Assembly: GCA_947387485.1 (NCBI GenBank)
Contig: CANDNT010000001.1
Location: 682,001 to 746,000, forward strand
DNA length: 64,000 nucleotides
Source: Aquimarina rhabdastrellae
Lineage (GTDB): Bacteria; Bacteroidota; Bacteroidia; Flavobacteriales; Flavobacteriaceae
Direction: 5' to 3'
A program made the translations under genes and the position numbers. Below are positions 45,696-54,684 of the stretch, piece by piece (positions within the stretch are counted from its first letter, which is position 1; every line of letters starts with the position of its first letter). Below the pieces are notes generated by a model, which saw nothing but the letters and a program-made list of their open reading frames with translations, had not been told where the DNA came from and did no database searches.

Positions 45696-45768
45696 AGAAT
45701 ACTATTAAATAAATATATCGAAACAGTTACTTGATTATTCTAATGTCATTTACTAAACATTATATAAA

Positions 45769-46227
45769 ATGAACGATCACTTAATAAAAAATCTTTGGAT
45801 ATCATTATTAAAAAAAGTGCTTTTAACCCTGATTTTATTAGTTGTAATCTTTTATTTCTTGAATAACAACACAACTATTTTAAGTTCCTATAATAAGATT
45901 GACTGGATAGTTTACATATTGCTTTTTGGGTATTGGGGAATTATAGAACATCAGATTCTTCTTGAAATAAATAGATCAGGACAAGACTTAATAATTATTA
46001 GTTATTCTATTTTTAAAGGAAAAAAAGAGTTAGTTTTAAACTCAAAGGATATCATAAAAGTTAGTAGTTATAACGACTTAAGAATTCATTATAAAAATAC
46101 TATTGAAAAAAAATCTCTAATATTAAAGATAACTGCAGAACCTTGGAATAATTTATTTGAGCAGATTAAACACTTAAAATTAATTGAACAAGAAAATAGA
46201 CAAAATACTATTAGTTATAACTCATAG
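45769..46227 (+). CDS. Small membrane protein, two transmembrane helices
   Basis: 152 residues: two hydrophobic helices (about 16-33 and 45-62) followed by a soluble domain of about 85 residues with alternating strands and a final helix, reminiscent of PH-like membrane proteins. No recognised motif. It lies among small accessory genes with a separate 73-bp leader. Confidence 0.7.
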   Translation: MNDHLIKNLWISLLKKVLLTLILLVVIFYFLNNNTTILSSYNKIDWIVYILLFGYWGIIEHQILLEINRSGQDLIIISYSIFKGKKELVLNSKDIIKVSSYNDLRIHYKNTIEKKSLILKITAEPWNNLFEQIKHLKLIEQENRQNTISYNS

Positions 46228-46298
46228 CTTTTAATTTTTTAATCAAAATTCATTAACTTAAACTTACTTGATTCCAATTAAAACCTTAGCTATCAATC

Positions 46299-46850
46299 AT
46301 GAGTAACTTTCTTTCTAGTGCTATTAAACAGTTTCGATATTATAAAGATCTTGGTGAAAAAACATTTGAGCAAATTCCTGAGGAAAAGCTATTTTGGAAA
46401 TGCACTGAAGAAAGCAATTCTATTGCTACAATCGTAAAGCACTTACATGGTAATATGATGTCTAGATGGTCTGATTTCTTGACTACAGACGGGGAAAAAG
46501 AATGGAGAAAAAGAGATGCCGAATTTGATAATGACATCGCCTCCAGAAAAGAATTATTATTCAAATGGAATGAAGGTTGGGACTGTTTATTTAATGCCAT
46601 TACGCCCTTAACTGATACTGATTTAACAAAGGAAATTTATATTAGAAACATGGGGCATACTGTACTTGAAGCCATCAATAGACAATTAACACATTACCCC
46701 TATCATATCGGACAAATCGTTTTTATAGGTAAAATGGTTGCTAATAACAATTGGAATTCTTTATCTATAGCCAAAGGTGCTTCTAAAACCTACAACAAGG
46801 AAAAGTTTGCTAAACCAAAACGCAAAGAACACTTTACAGACGATCTTTAA
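46299..46850 (+). CDS. DinB-superfamily protein (DUF1572-like)
   Basis: A 183-residue four-helix-bundle protein. 'SIATIVKHLHGNMMSRWSDFL' near residue 42, and 'QLTHYPYHIGQIVFIGKM' near 128, place the histidines of the metal triad as in DinB/DUF1572 proteins. Members are metal-binding proteins of varied thiol-transfer or unknown function. Cytosolic. Single gene in the accessory stretch. Confidence 0.85.
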   Translation: MSNFLSSAIKQFRYYKDLGEKTFEQIPEEKLFWKCTEESNSIATIVKHLHGNMMSRWSDFLTTDGEKEWRKRDAEFDNDIASRKELLFKWNEGWDCLFNAITPLTDTDLTKEIYIRNMGHTVLEAINRQLTHYPYHIGQIVFIGKMVANNNWNSLSIAKGASKTYNKEKFAKPKRKEHFTDDL

Positions 46851-46932
46851 AAAATTTTATAAATTTGATTTTTTCATAATTATTCATCAAACGACTATTT
46901 CTCATCATCTAAATCATTAACGAACAATTACA

Positions 46933-47505
46933 ATGGAAGAAACCCAACACAAAGGAATTCTATATAACGAAGTTATTAAACTCACAAGAACACATCCTAG
47001 AATTCATAGAGTTTTAAGTATGTTGCTGGATCATATAATACTAACAATGATTACAGTATTACCTTCGATTATATTAATGATTTTCATACCAAAAAGTAGC
47101 ATTATAATTAATGATCATACTTATAACATCATATTTTTCTTAATTCTTTTTATCTATTTAAATAAAGATTTCTACAAAGCCAAAAGCCCTGCAAAAAGGC
47201 TTTTAGGATATCAAGTAATACATTTAAAAAGCAAAAAACCTGCAACTGAAGTACAATGTTTTATCCGCAATTTGACAATTTGTATTGCTTGGCCTATTGA
47301 AGTTGTTATGGGATTAATAAATCCTGAAAGACGTATTGGTGATTATATAGCGAATACTAAAGTTGTGATTGCTGAAAAAGAAACAATAACTACAATTTGG
47401 ACTGATCTAAAGCATACAAAACTGAAGTTAAATTTTGCTTGGATTATCATTATAGGTATGATTTATTTTTATCTATTATATCTTTTAATGCCTACTATGA
47501 TTTAA
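46933..47505 (+). CDS. RDD-family membrane protein
   Basis: A 190-residue inner-membrane protein. It contains the RDD-type arrangement: 'RVLSMLLDHIILTMI' opens the first helix, a second helix follows near 64-78, then 'KAKSPAKRLLGYQVIH' (the conserved cytosolic segment), and two more hydrophobic helices with 'PERRIGDYIANTKVV' between. RDD proteins are of mostly unknown function, some linked to ion exchange. Monocistronic by spacing. Confidence 0.85.
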   Translation: MEETQHKGILYNEVIKLTRTHPRIHRVLSMLLDHIILTMITVLPSIILMIFIPKSSIIINDHTYNIIFFLILFIYLNKDFYKAKSPAKRLLGYQVIHLKSKKPATEVQCFIRNLTICIAWPIEVVMGLINPERRIGDYIANTKVVIAEKETITTIWTDLKHTKLKLNFAWIIIIGMIYFYLLYLLMPTMI

Positions 47506-47803
47506 ATATCATTTGCTATTACTATAAAAATCATCGAAAATTCGACTATCATAAAATTCATTCGGAATTGTTATAGCATTAGTTTTTATAAAATAAAAAC
47601 ACCTAGTGTTAGAACAAATTTTATCCCAAAGATCTAAATGTTTACTATGCTCCACAATTCATATTACATGATCATTATAAATTGATATATTAGTAACAAT
47701 CAATATAAGTAGAGTTCGTACTTAACTATTAATTCTTTAAACTTCTACATTTACAATACAACATATTAAACGTCATCGTAAAATTATAAAAACTGAATAA
47801 CAA

Positions 47804-48538
47804 ATGAGTTTCCTAAAAGCTGAATGGAGAAAACTTGCAATAGCCAACTATTTGATTGACAAGAATATTTTAACCGAATTTGTTCCCCCAGGAACAGAAA
47901 TAGATTTATGGAATGGTACATGTTTTGTCAGTTTAGTTGGCTTTATGTTCAAAAACACTAAACTTTTGGGTATTAAAATACCTTACCATATTGATTTTGA
48001 AGAAGTAAATTTGCGATTTTATGTAAAAAGATTCGAAAATAATGAATGGAAACGTGGAGTTGTTTTCATCAAAGAAATTGTTCCAAAACGGGCATTGACT
48101 TTTGTAGCAAATACAGTTTACAATGAAAATTATGAAACTATGCCAATGTCTCATAATTGGAGTGAAAGCGAAAAGAATAGAGAAGTCAAATATTCTTGGG
48201 GAAAATCACAAATAGAACATTCTTTCAAGATCTTAGCGAGTAGAGAAAGCTATGAAATGCCTCTTAATAGCGAAACAGAATTCATAACAGAACATTATTG
48301 GGGTTATGCAAAAGTGAATTCTATAAAATCTAATGAATACGAAGTTACACACCCAAGATGGAATATTTATAACGTAAGAAACTATGAGATCAACGTAGAT
48401 TTTGGTAAACTTTATGGTGCAAAATTCGATTTTTTAACCAAATTAGAACCACATTCAGTAATGCTTGCCGAAGGTTCAGAAATTACAGTCGAGAATAAAA
48501 AAACCATAAGAACGAATCTCAACAATACTAATACGTAA
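47804..48538 (+). CDS. DUF2071 family protein
   Basis: A 244-residue cytosolic protein similar to the YqjF/DUF2071 family: 'LTEFVPPGTEIDLWNGTCFVSLVGFMF' and 'FEEVNLRFYVK...RGVVFIKEIVPKRAL' are the recurrent family segments (positions about 24-50 and 66-108). The fold resembles acetoacetate decarboxylase-like barrels, but catalytic function is unproven. It follows a 298-bp gap without genes and is followed by two lipoprotein genes. Confidence 0.85.
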   Translation: MSFLKAEWRKLAIANYLIDKNILTEFVPPGTEIDLWNGTCFVSLVGFMFKNTKLLGIKIPYHIDFEEVNLRFYVKRFENNEWKRGVVFIKEIVPKRALTFVANTVYNENYETMPMSHNWSESEKNREVKYSWGKSQIEHSFKILASRESYEMPLNSETEFITEHYWGYAKVNSIKSNEYEVTHPRWNIYNVRNYEINVDFGKLYGAKFDFLTKLEPHSVMLAEGSEITVENKKTIRTNLNNTNT

Positions 48539-48610
48539 TGTGAGACTTGTGCTAATTTCTAATCGTTTTCTATTTAAAACCGTTAACATTAATTAAAATT
48601 AGTAAGTTTA

Positions 48611-49159
48611 ATGAAACAAATCATTTTTATAATTTCTTTTATAGTATTCTTTAGTTGTACTGAGAAAGAAAATAAAAAAAGTATAAATCCTTCTGATGTT
48701 ATTATCCAAGCTAAATTATTAAGTTTTTCTGAACTTACTGATTCAGAAAAAGAGAATACTAATTTCTTAAAATCTTGTTGTTATCCAGAAAATTGGAATC
48801 AAGGTGTTGATTGTATCGAAAAAGAATATGCTTTTTATGTTAAAACCAAAATTAACATAAATCTTCTTGGTGCTATTTCTGAATCAGATACTTTTACAAT
48901 TGATAAATTGATTACTTCTAACCCAAACTCTTTATATGGCAAGTATGTTAATCAATGGGAATTTGAAGATCAAAATGGCATTAAAATTTGTGAAACAGCT
49001 AAATTTATTGGGCATAATGATTTTAATCTCAAAAGAAATGACTCCATAGATCAGTTAATAATAGGACCATTACCTAAAAAACCAAAAAAAATGATCATAA
49101 AAATAAAGGATTCAAAATACTATAAAGGAATATCTCCAGAGAAACAAATAATCAATTAA
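48611..49159 (+). CDS. Predicted lipoprotein, unknown function
   Basis: 182 residues with a lipoprotein signal (IVFFSC lipobox, Cys 16) followed by the charged 'TEKENKK', which may act as a surface-export signal in flavobacteria. The mature domain has two cysteines close together (KSCCYPENW), another in 'GVDCIEKE' and one in 'IKICETA', so disulfides are possible. No family recognised. Very AT-rich. Confidence 0.7.
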   Translation: MKQIIFIISFIVFFSCTEKENKKSINPSDVIIQAKLLSFSELTDSEKENTNFLKSCCYPENWNQGVDCIEKEYAFYVKTKININLLGAISESDTFTIDKLITSNPNSLYGKYVNQWEFEDQNGIKICETAKFIGHNDFNLKRNDSIDQLIIGPLPKKPKKMIIKIKDSKYYKGISPEKQIIN

Positions 49160-49188
49160 TTCCAATAATAAATAAACTATATTAAACC

Positions 49189-49770
49189 TTGAAAAAATCT
49201 ATAAAACTTATATTAATAATTTTCTCGATACTTCTTTTTTCATGTCACCCAATTAAAAAAGATGATTTAGATAAAGAGTTTGAACTATGTTCAAATTCAA
49301 GATATAAAAGAAAAATAGATTTTCATTATAAAGATATTGGAGCAACAAAAGAGGCTATGATAAATATTCATACTCTATTAGAGCAATTTTTGATTAAAGA
49401 AAATTTATTGAAAGAAATAAATAAAGAAGGATATAAACAATTACTGTTACGAGCAAGTAACAAAGAGATAAAGATTGAGTTTTTAAAAAAGTTTGAACAG
49501 GAATTAGGATTTAATCCACATATGCTATTTCCTATCAATATGCATTTACAATGTTATGATAATCTTTTTAACAAATCAAAAACTATAGATAACGATACCA
49601 AAGAAATTTGGCAATATAAATTTGGTCTTGTCTACAATAAATATCAAGCATATGGAGGCATGGAACTAGATAATGAATATTTGATTAACGCTTTAGATGA
49701 AATACCTGATCATAAATTTCAGATGATTTTATATAGAAAATTATTTCTTGATTTATTATATTCACACTAG
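49189..49770 (+). CDS. Predicted surface lipoprotein, unknown function
   Basis: 193 residues starting at TTG (49189), which gives a typical MKKSIKLILIIF signal and a LLFSC lipobox. After the cysteine comes HPIKKDDLDKEF; the KKDD segment fits the lysine/acidic surface-export signal described for Bacteroidota lipoproteins. The rest is helical and charged, with no known motif. It is 29 bp behind another lipoprotein gene, so both are probably co-expressed. Confidence 0.65.
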   Translation: MKKSIKLILIIFSILLFSCHPIKKDDLDKEFELCSNSRYKRKIDFHYKDIGATKEAMINIHTLLEQFLIKENLLKEINKEGYKQLLLRASNKEIKIEFLKKFEQELGFNPHMLFPINMHLQCYDNLFNKSKTIDNDTKEIWQYKFGLVYNKYQAYGGMELDNEYLINALDEIPDHKFQMILYRKLFLDLLYSH

Positions 49771-49890
49771 CCATAATTTTTTCTATTAATATTCCTAAAT
49801 AAATCAATTAATTCCAAGGGTATCAGTATTTACAATATCTTGTAAAAAAGCAAAATCATATCTTACTCTTTCATAATACAATATCAAAAC

Positions 49891-50502
49891 ATGGGAACAT
49901 ATTGGAATGGAATTAAAACTAAGTTTTCTGAGATTGATTGTTTAAAAACTAAAATCAACGAATTAGATTTTGATTATTTAGAATTAAGTGAACATCCTGC
50001 TTCTCAAGAATTAAATTTTAGTATAAAAACCACACAATTAATAAAACTAAGTACTCCTGTAGATTACGCAACTAAACACCTCTCTCCTGATAAAAGGAAA
50101 CTTTATAACACTTTCTTTTATCATACCATCTGGACAACTTATGATGATCAAGACGAACTGTTTATTGATAAGACTAAGTATACTAAGAATCTCTCAAATG
50201 ATGATTTAGGTTGGTTAACATTAGATACTGATTTATATTGGAAAGCTTTTAATACTGCTTCCTTAGAATTGATCGTTAAAGACTATGACTATATAGCATT
50301 TGATGTATTAAAAGAGTTATATGAGTTAGAACGATCTGCTTTTAAAAAACAATTGGAAAGTTATCCAGATTTTAATCCTCATGAATACAATCTTGAGACA
50401 AAAGAGATTTTTTCCAATTTTGTAACTCTCACAAAAGATATCATAGCCATTTATAAAAACTGTGTAGCAGAAAAAAAAGATTTAATAATTGAATTTATAT
50501 AA
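49891..50502 (+). CDS. Hypothetical cytosolic protein
   Basis: 203 residues, no signal peptide or membrane helix. Acidic and rich in aromatic residues (YWNG, TIWTTYDD, LGWLTLDTDLYWKAFN), helical in the second half. I do not recognise a family. Size, composition and solitary position resemble immunity or small effector-binding proteins of Bacteroidota, but nothing proves it. Confidence 0.65.
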   Translation: MGTYWNGIKTKFSEIDCLKTKINELDFDYLELSEHPASQELNFSIKTTQLIKLSTPVDYATKHLSPDKRKLYNTFFYHTIWTTYDDQDELFIDKTKYTKNLSNDDLGWLTLDTDLYWKAFNTASLELIVKDYDYIAFDVLKELYELERSAFKKQLESYPDFNPHEYNLETKEIFSNFVTLTKDIIAIYKNCVAEKKDLIIEFI

Positions 50503-50562
50503 AGTATCTACGTTTTATAGAATTTAATCTATCATTCTAAAAACATAATAAGCTATCATCAA

Positions 50563-50871
50563 ATGAAAATAAAATGCAACTGCGGAAATATAATTGTTGA
50601 TCAAACAGATTATTTAAGAAATAAAGGATATATCATTTCGGATACACAATGGTTTAATTTTTGGAATTCAATAGATGATGCCATTGAACAGTCTGGACCT
50701 TCTGCAAAGGAAAAAGAAGAAGCCTGTATGCAATTAAGAATACTCAATCTCTTTAAAATGGCTTGGGAATGTCAAAATTGTGGAAAGTTATTTATTAACG
50801 ATCCACATGGCGATTTGTTAACCTACTCGCCAGATAATAAAAATTACAATAAAGTATTAGATAAAAAATAA
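50563..50871 (+). CDS. Small zinc-ribbon-like protein
   Basis: 102 residues. An N-terminal CNCG (Cys 5, Cys 7) and a later CQNCG (near residues 71-74) could form one four-cysteine zinc site bridging a helical insert of about 60 residues (ISDTQWFNFWNSIDDAIEQ). No signal peptide. It is the last gene of the plus-strand accessory run and faces the aroQ operon tail to tail. Confidence 0.65.
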   Translation: MKIKCNCGNIIVDQTDYLRNKGYIISDTQWFNFWNSIDDAIEQSGPSAKEKEEACMQLRILNLFKMAWECQNCGKLFINDPHGDLLTYSPDNKNYNKVLDKK

Positions 50872-50928
50872 CGTCTAATAGCGTCTCCTCTAATATTACT
50901 TTTAGATGATATGATACACAATTCGCTT

Positions 50929-52716
50929 TTATCTACCTAAGTTTCCTATATTAAAACTAGGTACTGGTATTCTAATCCCAAAAAACCAATACGGATCACC
51001 TGTAAATACATTGATAGCCATTCCTGATTGTACATAATCATGTAACATAGAAATCACCATTCCTGTACCTAATTCGGGAATATCATCACCATCAAAATCT
51101 GGTGCAGAGACGTGCAATCCTATCCCAAAATCAAACAATTGATTATACAACACCGATTTTCTTCTTAGCTTTTGATCAAAACCTCCTTTTAAAATCAAAT
51201 TATAATATGGTGCCATTTGAAACTGTGTTTTGATAGCTGTATGCGCCAATGGATCTGCAAACACCACTCCTACTGTCCCTTCTATATGAGGTAAAATACG
51301 ATACATCATTACTTTTCTATATTCATGATAGATCATATCTTTTGTTGTTTTGACTTCAAACTTAAATGCAATTTGATCTCCGTCTTTTCTTCTACCTGTT
51401 GTTACTAAATCTAGTCTTGTTCTCTTAGGTAATTCTTGTAAAGAAAACGATAACACTTCTTCACTAAAATCCAGTGTTTTAAAATCAACTGTTGTTCCGC
51501 CCAAAAGTGTCGAAATGGTATTAGGATTTACCAAGTTTTTTAAAGTGTTATACCATTGACTATAATGTGCTATTGCACTATTTACACTCGCTACTAATTG
51601 TTTTCCTTCTGTAGATTGTAAACTAGTAGTTAAACTCGTTATGTCTGCTTTTACTGTTTCAAAATCATCTTTGATTTGTTTTCCTAAGCCATCTTTTAAA
51701 AATGTAATATCAGCGTTTACATTGCTTATAATACCTAATGGGTTAGCAATATCTTGTTCCTGTAAACCTTTGTAATAACTAATTCTAGAGTTTATCTGAT
51801 TTTTAAGTTGATCGCAATAGGTTTCTATAGTTTTAAGCTTAGTTACTAACGGTTGTACTTCGGCTGTATCAAAAGCTGCTAGTGCATTTTTAATGGTAGC
51901 CAATTGCATATTAAAATCCGCTGTAAATACTCCTTTTAATCTATCTACTTCTGCATCTAGTGTTTTCTTGAGAATCGCTATTCCTGTATCTGTATTTTCT
52001 TTTGCAAACTGTTGCAATTGATTTAGCTGGTTTAATTGGTCTATTGTCGGTAACAATTGCCAGCGTTGTACCTCGTATGATGTTTGTGGTTTGATCTCAT
52101 CAAACTCTGGTAAATGCAGTGCTATTTGTTGATTTTTGGTAACTAACCACGCTCCCATTTGTATAGCTACACCTTCTTGTTGCGCATGTTTTGCTACATT
52201 TTCTTTCATACGATCCAGGACCACTGCTGTTCTTTCATATATATCTTTGGGTCTAAAACCTCCTGGACCAGACTCTATATAAGGATCAATAGTCGTTAAG
52301 TCTATTACATTATAGGCTAATGTCTGCATTTGACTAGCCCAAGCTCTATTCTTTTCTGGATCTGCTTTAAAACTTTCGTAATCGTATTGATGTAATAAAT
52401 TCTTAAATTGCTCTAGATGCTTGTTACGAGTTTTCATAGCATCTATAAGTAAATTCAGTTTAGTTGTATAGGCTTCTGGTAATCCTATGTTTGATGTTTT
52501 CCCGATATGAAGCAATAAGGTTTCATAATCGATTTCTAAAGCCAACGTACTATTGATATCAACAATTTTACTATTGATATAAGAAGCCTCAATAGCTCCT
52601 GTAGCTGTTTGATATTGTTGATCTTGGTCTTCTTCTGTAATTTTAAGTATATTCTGTGCTGTTCCTATATAAGAAATCATCATACAACACAAAATTCTAA
52701 AAAAGAAATGCTTCAT
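50929..52716 (-). CDS. Exported coiled-coil protein, unknown function
   Basis: 595 residues with a signal peptide (MKHFFFRILCCMMISYIGTAQ). Residues 190-400 are rich in heptad-like helices (many Leu/Ile with Lys/Glu/Gln). The last 170 residues are beta-rich ('TRLDLVTTGRRKDGDQIAFKF' onward, then 'FGIRIPVPSFNIGNLGR'). A periplasmic or outer-membrane-associated protein is likely. It lies 11 bp after the preceding unknown gene in the aroQ operon. I recognise no family. Confidence 0.8.
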   Translation of the reverse strand: MKHFFFRILCCMMISYIGTAQNILKITEEDQDQQYQTATGAIEASYINSKIVDINSTLALEIDYETLLLHIGKTSNIGLPEAYTTKLNLLIDAMKTRNKHLEQFKNLLHQYDYESFKADPEKNRAWASQMQTLAYNVIDLTTIDPYIESGPGGFRPKDIYERTAVVLDRMKENVAKHAQQEGVAIQMGAWLVTKNQQIALHLPEFDEIKPQTSYEVQRWQLLPTIDQLNQLNQLQQFAKENTDTGIAILKKTLDAEVDRLKGVFTADFNMQLATIKNALAAFDTAEVQPLVTKLKTIETYCDQLKNQINSRISYYKGLQEQDIANPLGIISNVNADITFLKDGLGKQIKDDFETVKADITSLTTSLQSTEGKQLVASVNSAIAHYSQWYNTLKNLVNPNTISTLLGGTTVDFKTLDFSEEVLSFSLQELPKRTRLDLVTTGRRKDGDQIAFKFEVKTTKDMIYHEYRKVMMYRILPHIEGTVGVVFADPLAHTAIKTQFQMAPYYNLILKGGFDQKLRRKSVLYNQLFDFGIGLHVSAPDFDGDDIPELGTGMVISMLHDYVQSGMAINVFTGDPYWFFGIRIPVPSFNIGNLGR

Positions 52717-52727
52717 GCTTTCTTTGT

Positions 52728-53147
52728 TTATGTTAATAGTTTATCAAAACCTAATGCTTTCATGATTAATCGCTCTGTATAGTATACTGGTCGATTGGGG
52801 AATTTATTTAGTTGTAAATAATCTCCGATATTGTGATGCACATTAGTGATTGATAGCAATAATTGATTCTCTGAAGTATCCCAAGTAATCGCTCCTAATC
52901 TAGGATTAATGGCTAATGTTTGTAGTGAAGTTTTAACAAAAGAAACTTTAGGCACTTGCAATACTCGTGTCCCATGATAAAAAACATCTCCAGAGTTGAT
53001 TAATGTTGAAATCTTTGAAACTACTTGATCTGCCTGTTCATTATTACCTATAACAACAATTAAGGTCACAGGTTCTTCTAGCCATTCTTTAAAGGTAGTT
53101 AAAGCCGCATTTGCATCTGTAGCAGATAAGATAATTGGTGTGATCAT
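52728..53147 (-). CDS. Hypothetical protein of the aroQ operon
   Basis: 139 residues counted from ATG 53147 (MITPIIL). A longer frame opens at 53231, but that would overlap aroQ by 44 bp with a basic, poorly conserved-looking lead-in, so I prefer the shorter form. The protein alternates strands and helices (VTLIVVIGNNEQADQVVSKIS), like a small alpha/beta domain. No signal peptide, no known motif. It sits 40 bp after aroQ and 11 bp before the exported coiled-coil gene. Confidence 0.65.
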   Translation of the reverse strand: MITPIILSATDANAALTTFKEWLEEPVTLIVVIGNNEQADQVVSKISTLINSGDVFYHGTRVLQVPKVSFVKTSLQTLAINPRLGAITWDTSENQLLLSITNVHHNIGDYLQLNKFPNRPVYYTERLIMKALGFDKLLT

Positions 53148-53187
53148 TGATTGATTTTTTACAATATACTTTTGTAATCGTACTCGT

Positions 53188-53601
53188 CTATAAAAAACTT
53201 TGAATAGCAAGTGTATAACTCTGCATTCCAAAACCTAAAATCACACCTTTTGCATTAGGCGAAATATAAGATTGATGTCTATAGGCTTCTCTTGCAAATG
53301 TATTAGAGATATGTACCTCAACTACAGGTACACCTATCGCTTTAATAGCATCTGCAATAGCAATGGACGTGTGTGTATAGGCTCCTGCATTAAGAATGAT
53401 ACCATCATACACACCATCGGCATTTTGTATTTCGGTAATCATTTCACCTTCAATATTAGATTGAAAATAACTGAGTGATACTGACGAAAACTTTTCTTTT
53501 AAAGTTTCAAAAAAGGCTTCAAAAGTCTGACTACCATATATTCCCGGTTCTCTTTTCCCTAATAAATTAAGATTAGGTCCATTTACTATTAATAATTTCA
53601 C
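53188..53601 (-). CDS. aroQ: 3-Dehydroquinate dehydratase, type II
   Basis: 137 residues, the normal size of the dodecameric type II enzyme, third step of the shikimate pathway: 3-dehydroquinate to 3-dehydroshikimate. Visible active-site elements: NGPNLNLLGKREPGIYG with the catalytic Tyr 22 and Arg 17, NAGAYTHTS (Asn 71), VEVHISN (His 97) and the Arg in 'FAREAYRHQS'. Cytosolic. It is divergent from xerD across 177 bp and heads an operon with two unknown genes. Confidence 0.97.
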   Translation of the reverse strand: MKLLIVNGPNLNLLGKREPGIYGSQTFEAFFETLKEKFSSVSLSYFQSNIEGEMITEIQNADGVYDGIILNAGAYTHTSIAIADAIKAIGVPVVEVHISNTFAREAYRHQSYISPNAKGVILGFGMQSYTLAIQSFL

Positions 53602-53778
53602 GTATACCTATTTTAATTATTGAACTTTTCGTTCCGTAGCACTGCTATGTAACTCTAATTTTTGTTCAAATTCTAAAAGTTTAAATAACTCCATTCTGAT
53701 AGCTATCACTACCACAAGTAAAAATATAATTTTATTCTAATAACCTCTTAAAAAACATTTTCTTTTTATATTGGTTTT

Positions 53779-54678
53779 ATGAACTGGTCACAAGCACTTA
53801 CAGATTATCTATACTTTTTAAAGATCGAACGTGGACTTTCTGATAATTCTATTGCTAATTATAGCCTTGATATCAAAAAGTTAATTCGATTTCTCGAAAG
53901 TCACGAAAGTACTGCCACTCCGTTAAGCATACAAAAAGAGGATATTCAACAATTTCTTTTTGAAATTGCCAAAGAAGTAAATGCTCGATCCCAATCTCGT
54001 ATCATTTCTGGATTAAAGAGTTTTTTTAATTACCTCATCTTTGAAGATTACAGAGATGATAGTCCTATGGAGCTTATTGAAGCTCCCAAAATAGGTCGTA
54101 AATTACCTGATACCCTAGCGGTAGCAGAAATTGATGCTATTATTGAAGCCATAGATTTAAGCACTCCAGAAGGGGAACGAAATCGTGCTATTATCGAAAC
54201 TTTATATGGTTGTGGATTACGTGTAAGTGAATTAGTCGAACTCAAAATTTCGCATCTCTTTTTTGATGAAGGCTATATTAGTGTAATTGGTAAAGGTGAT
54301 AAACAGCGTTTTGTACCTATTGCAACGCATACTCAAAAATATATCAATCTCTATAAAAACGAAATCAGATCACACCTCAATATCGTAAAAGGTCATGAAG
54401 ATACGCTGTTTTTAAATCGTAGAGGAAAACAACTCACTCGTGCTATGATTTTTACTATCATCAAACGATTGGCTGAAAAAGCACAGATTAATAAAAAAAT
54501 AAGTCCGCATACTTTTAGACACTCCTTTGCTACTCATTTATTAGAAAACGGTGCCGACCTAAGGGCTATTCAGCTTATGCTAGGTCATGAGAGTATCACG
54601 ACTACCGAGATTTATATGCATCTTGATCGCAGTCATCTTACTCAAGTTATCAATACGTATCATCCTAGACGATCATAA
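53779..54678 (+). CDS. xerD: Site-specific tyrosine recombinase XerD
   Basis: 299 residues. The catalytic residues fall at Arg 148, Lys 172, His 244, Arg 247, His 270 and Tyr 279, exactly the numbering of E. coli XerD. N-terminal SAM-like domain about 1-90 (core-binding), catalytic domain about 105-295. It resolves chromosome dimers at dif together with a XerC partner. No phage or cassette context is seen, so it is the housekeeping enzyme rather than an integrase. It is followed after 6 bp by an exported protein gene and then a leucine-rich-repeat lipoprotein. Confidence 0.96.
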   Translation: MNWSQALTDYLYFLKIERGLSDNSIANYSLDIKKLIRFLESHESTATPLSIQKEDIQQFLFEIAKEVNARSQSRIISGLKSFFNYLIFEDYRDDSPMELIEAPKIGRKLPDTLAVAEIDAIIEAIDLSTPEGERNRAIIETLYGCGLRVSELVELKISHLFFDEGYISVIGKGDKQRFVPIATHTQKYINLYKNEIRSHLNIVKGHEDTLFLNRRGKQLTRAMIFTIIKRLAEKAQINKKISPHTFRHSFATHLLENGADLRAIQLMLGHESITTTEIYMHLDRSHLTQVINTYHPRRS

Positions 54679-54684
54679 TGAGTT

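Noticed and set aside
53148..53231. Longer start for the unknown aroQ-operon protein at 53231
   Set aside because: It would overlap aroQ by 44 bp with a basic, low-quality lead-in; the ATG at 53147 gives normal spacing.
53779..54678. xerD as a mobile-element integrase
   Set aside because: All catalytic positions match housekeeping XerD numbering and no attachment repeats, phage genes or cassettes are near.
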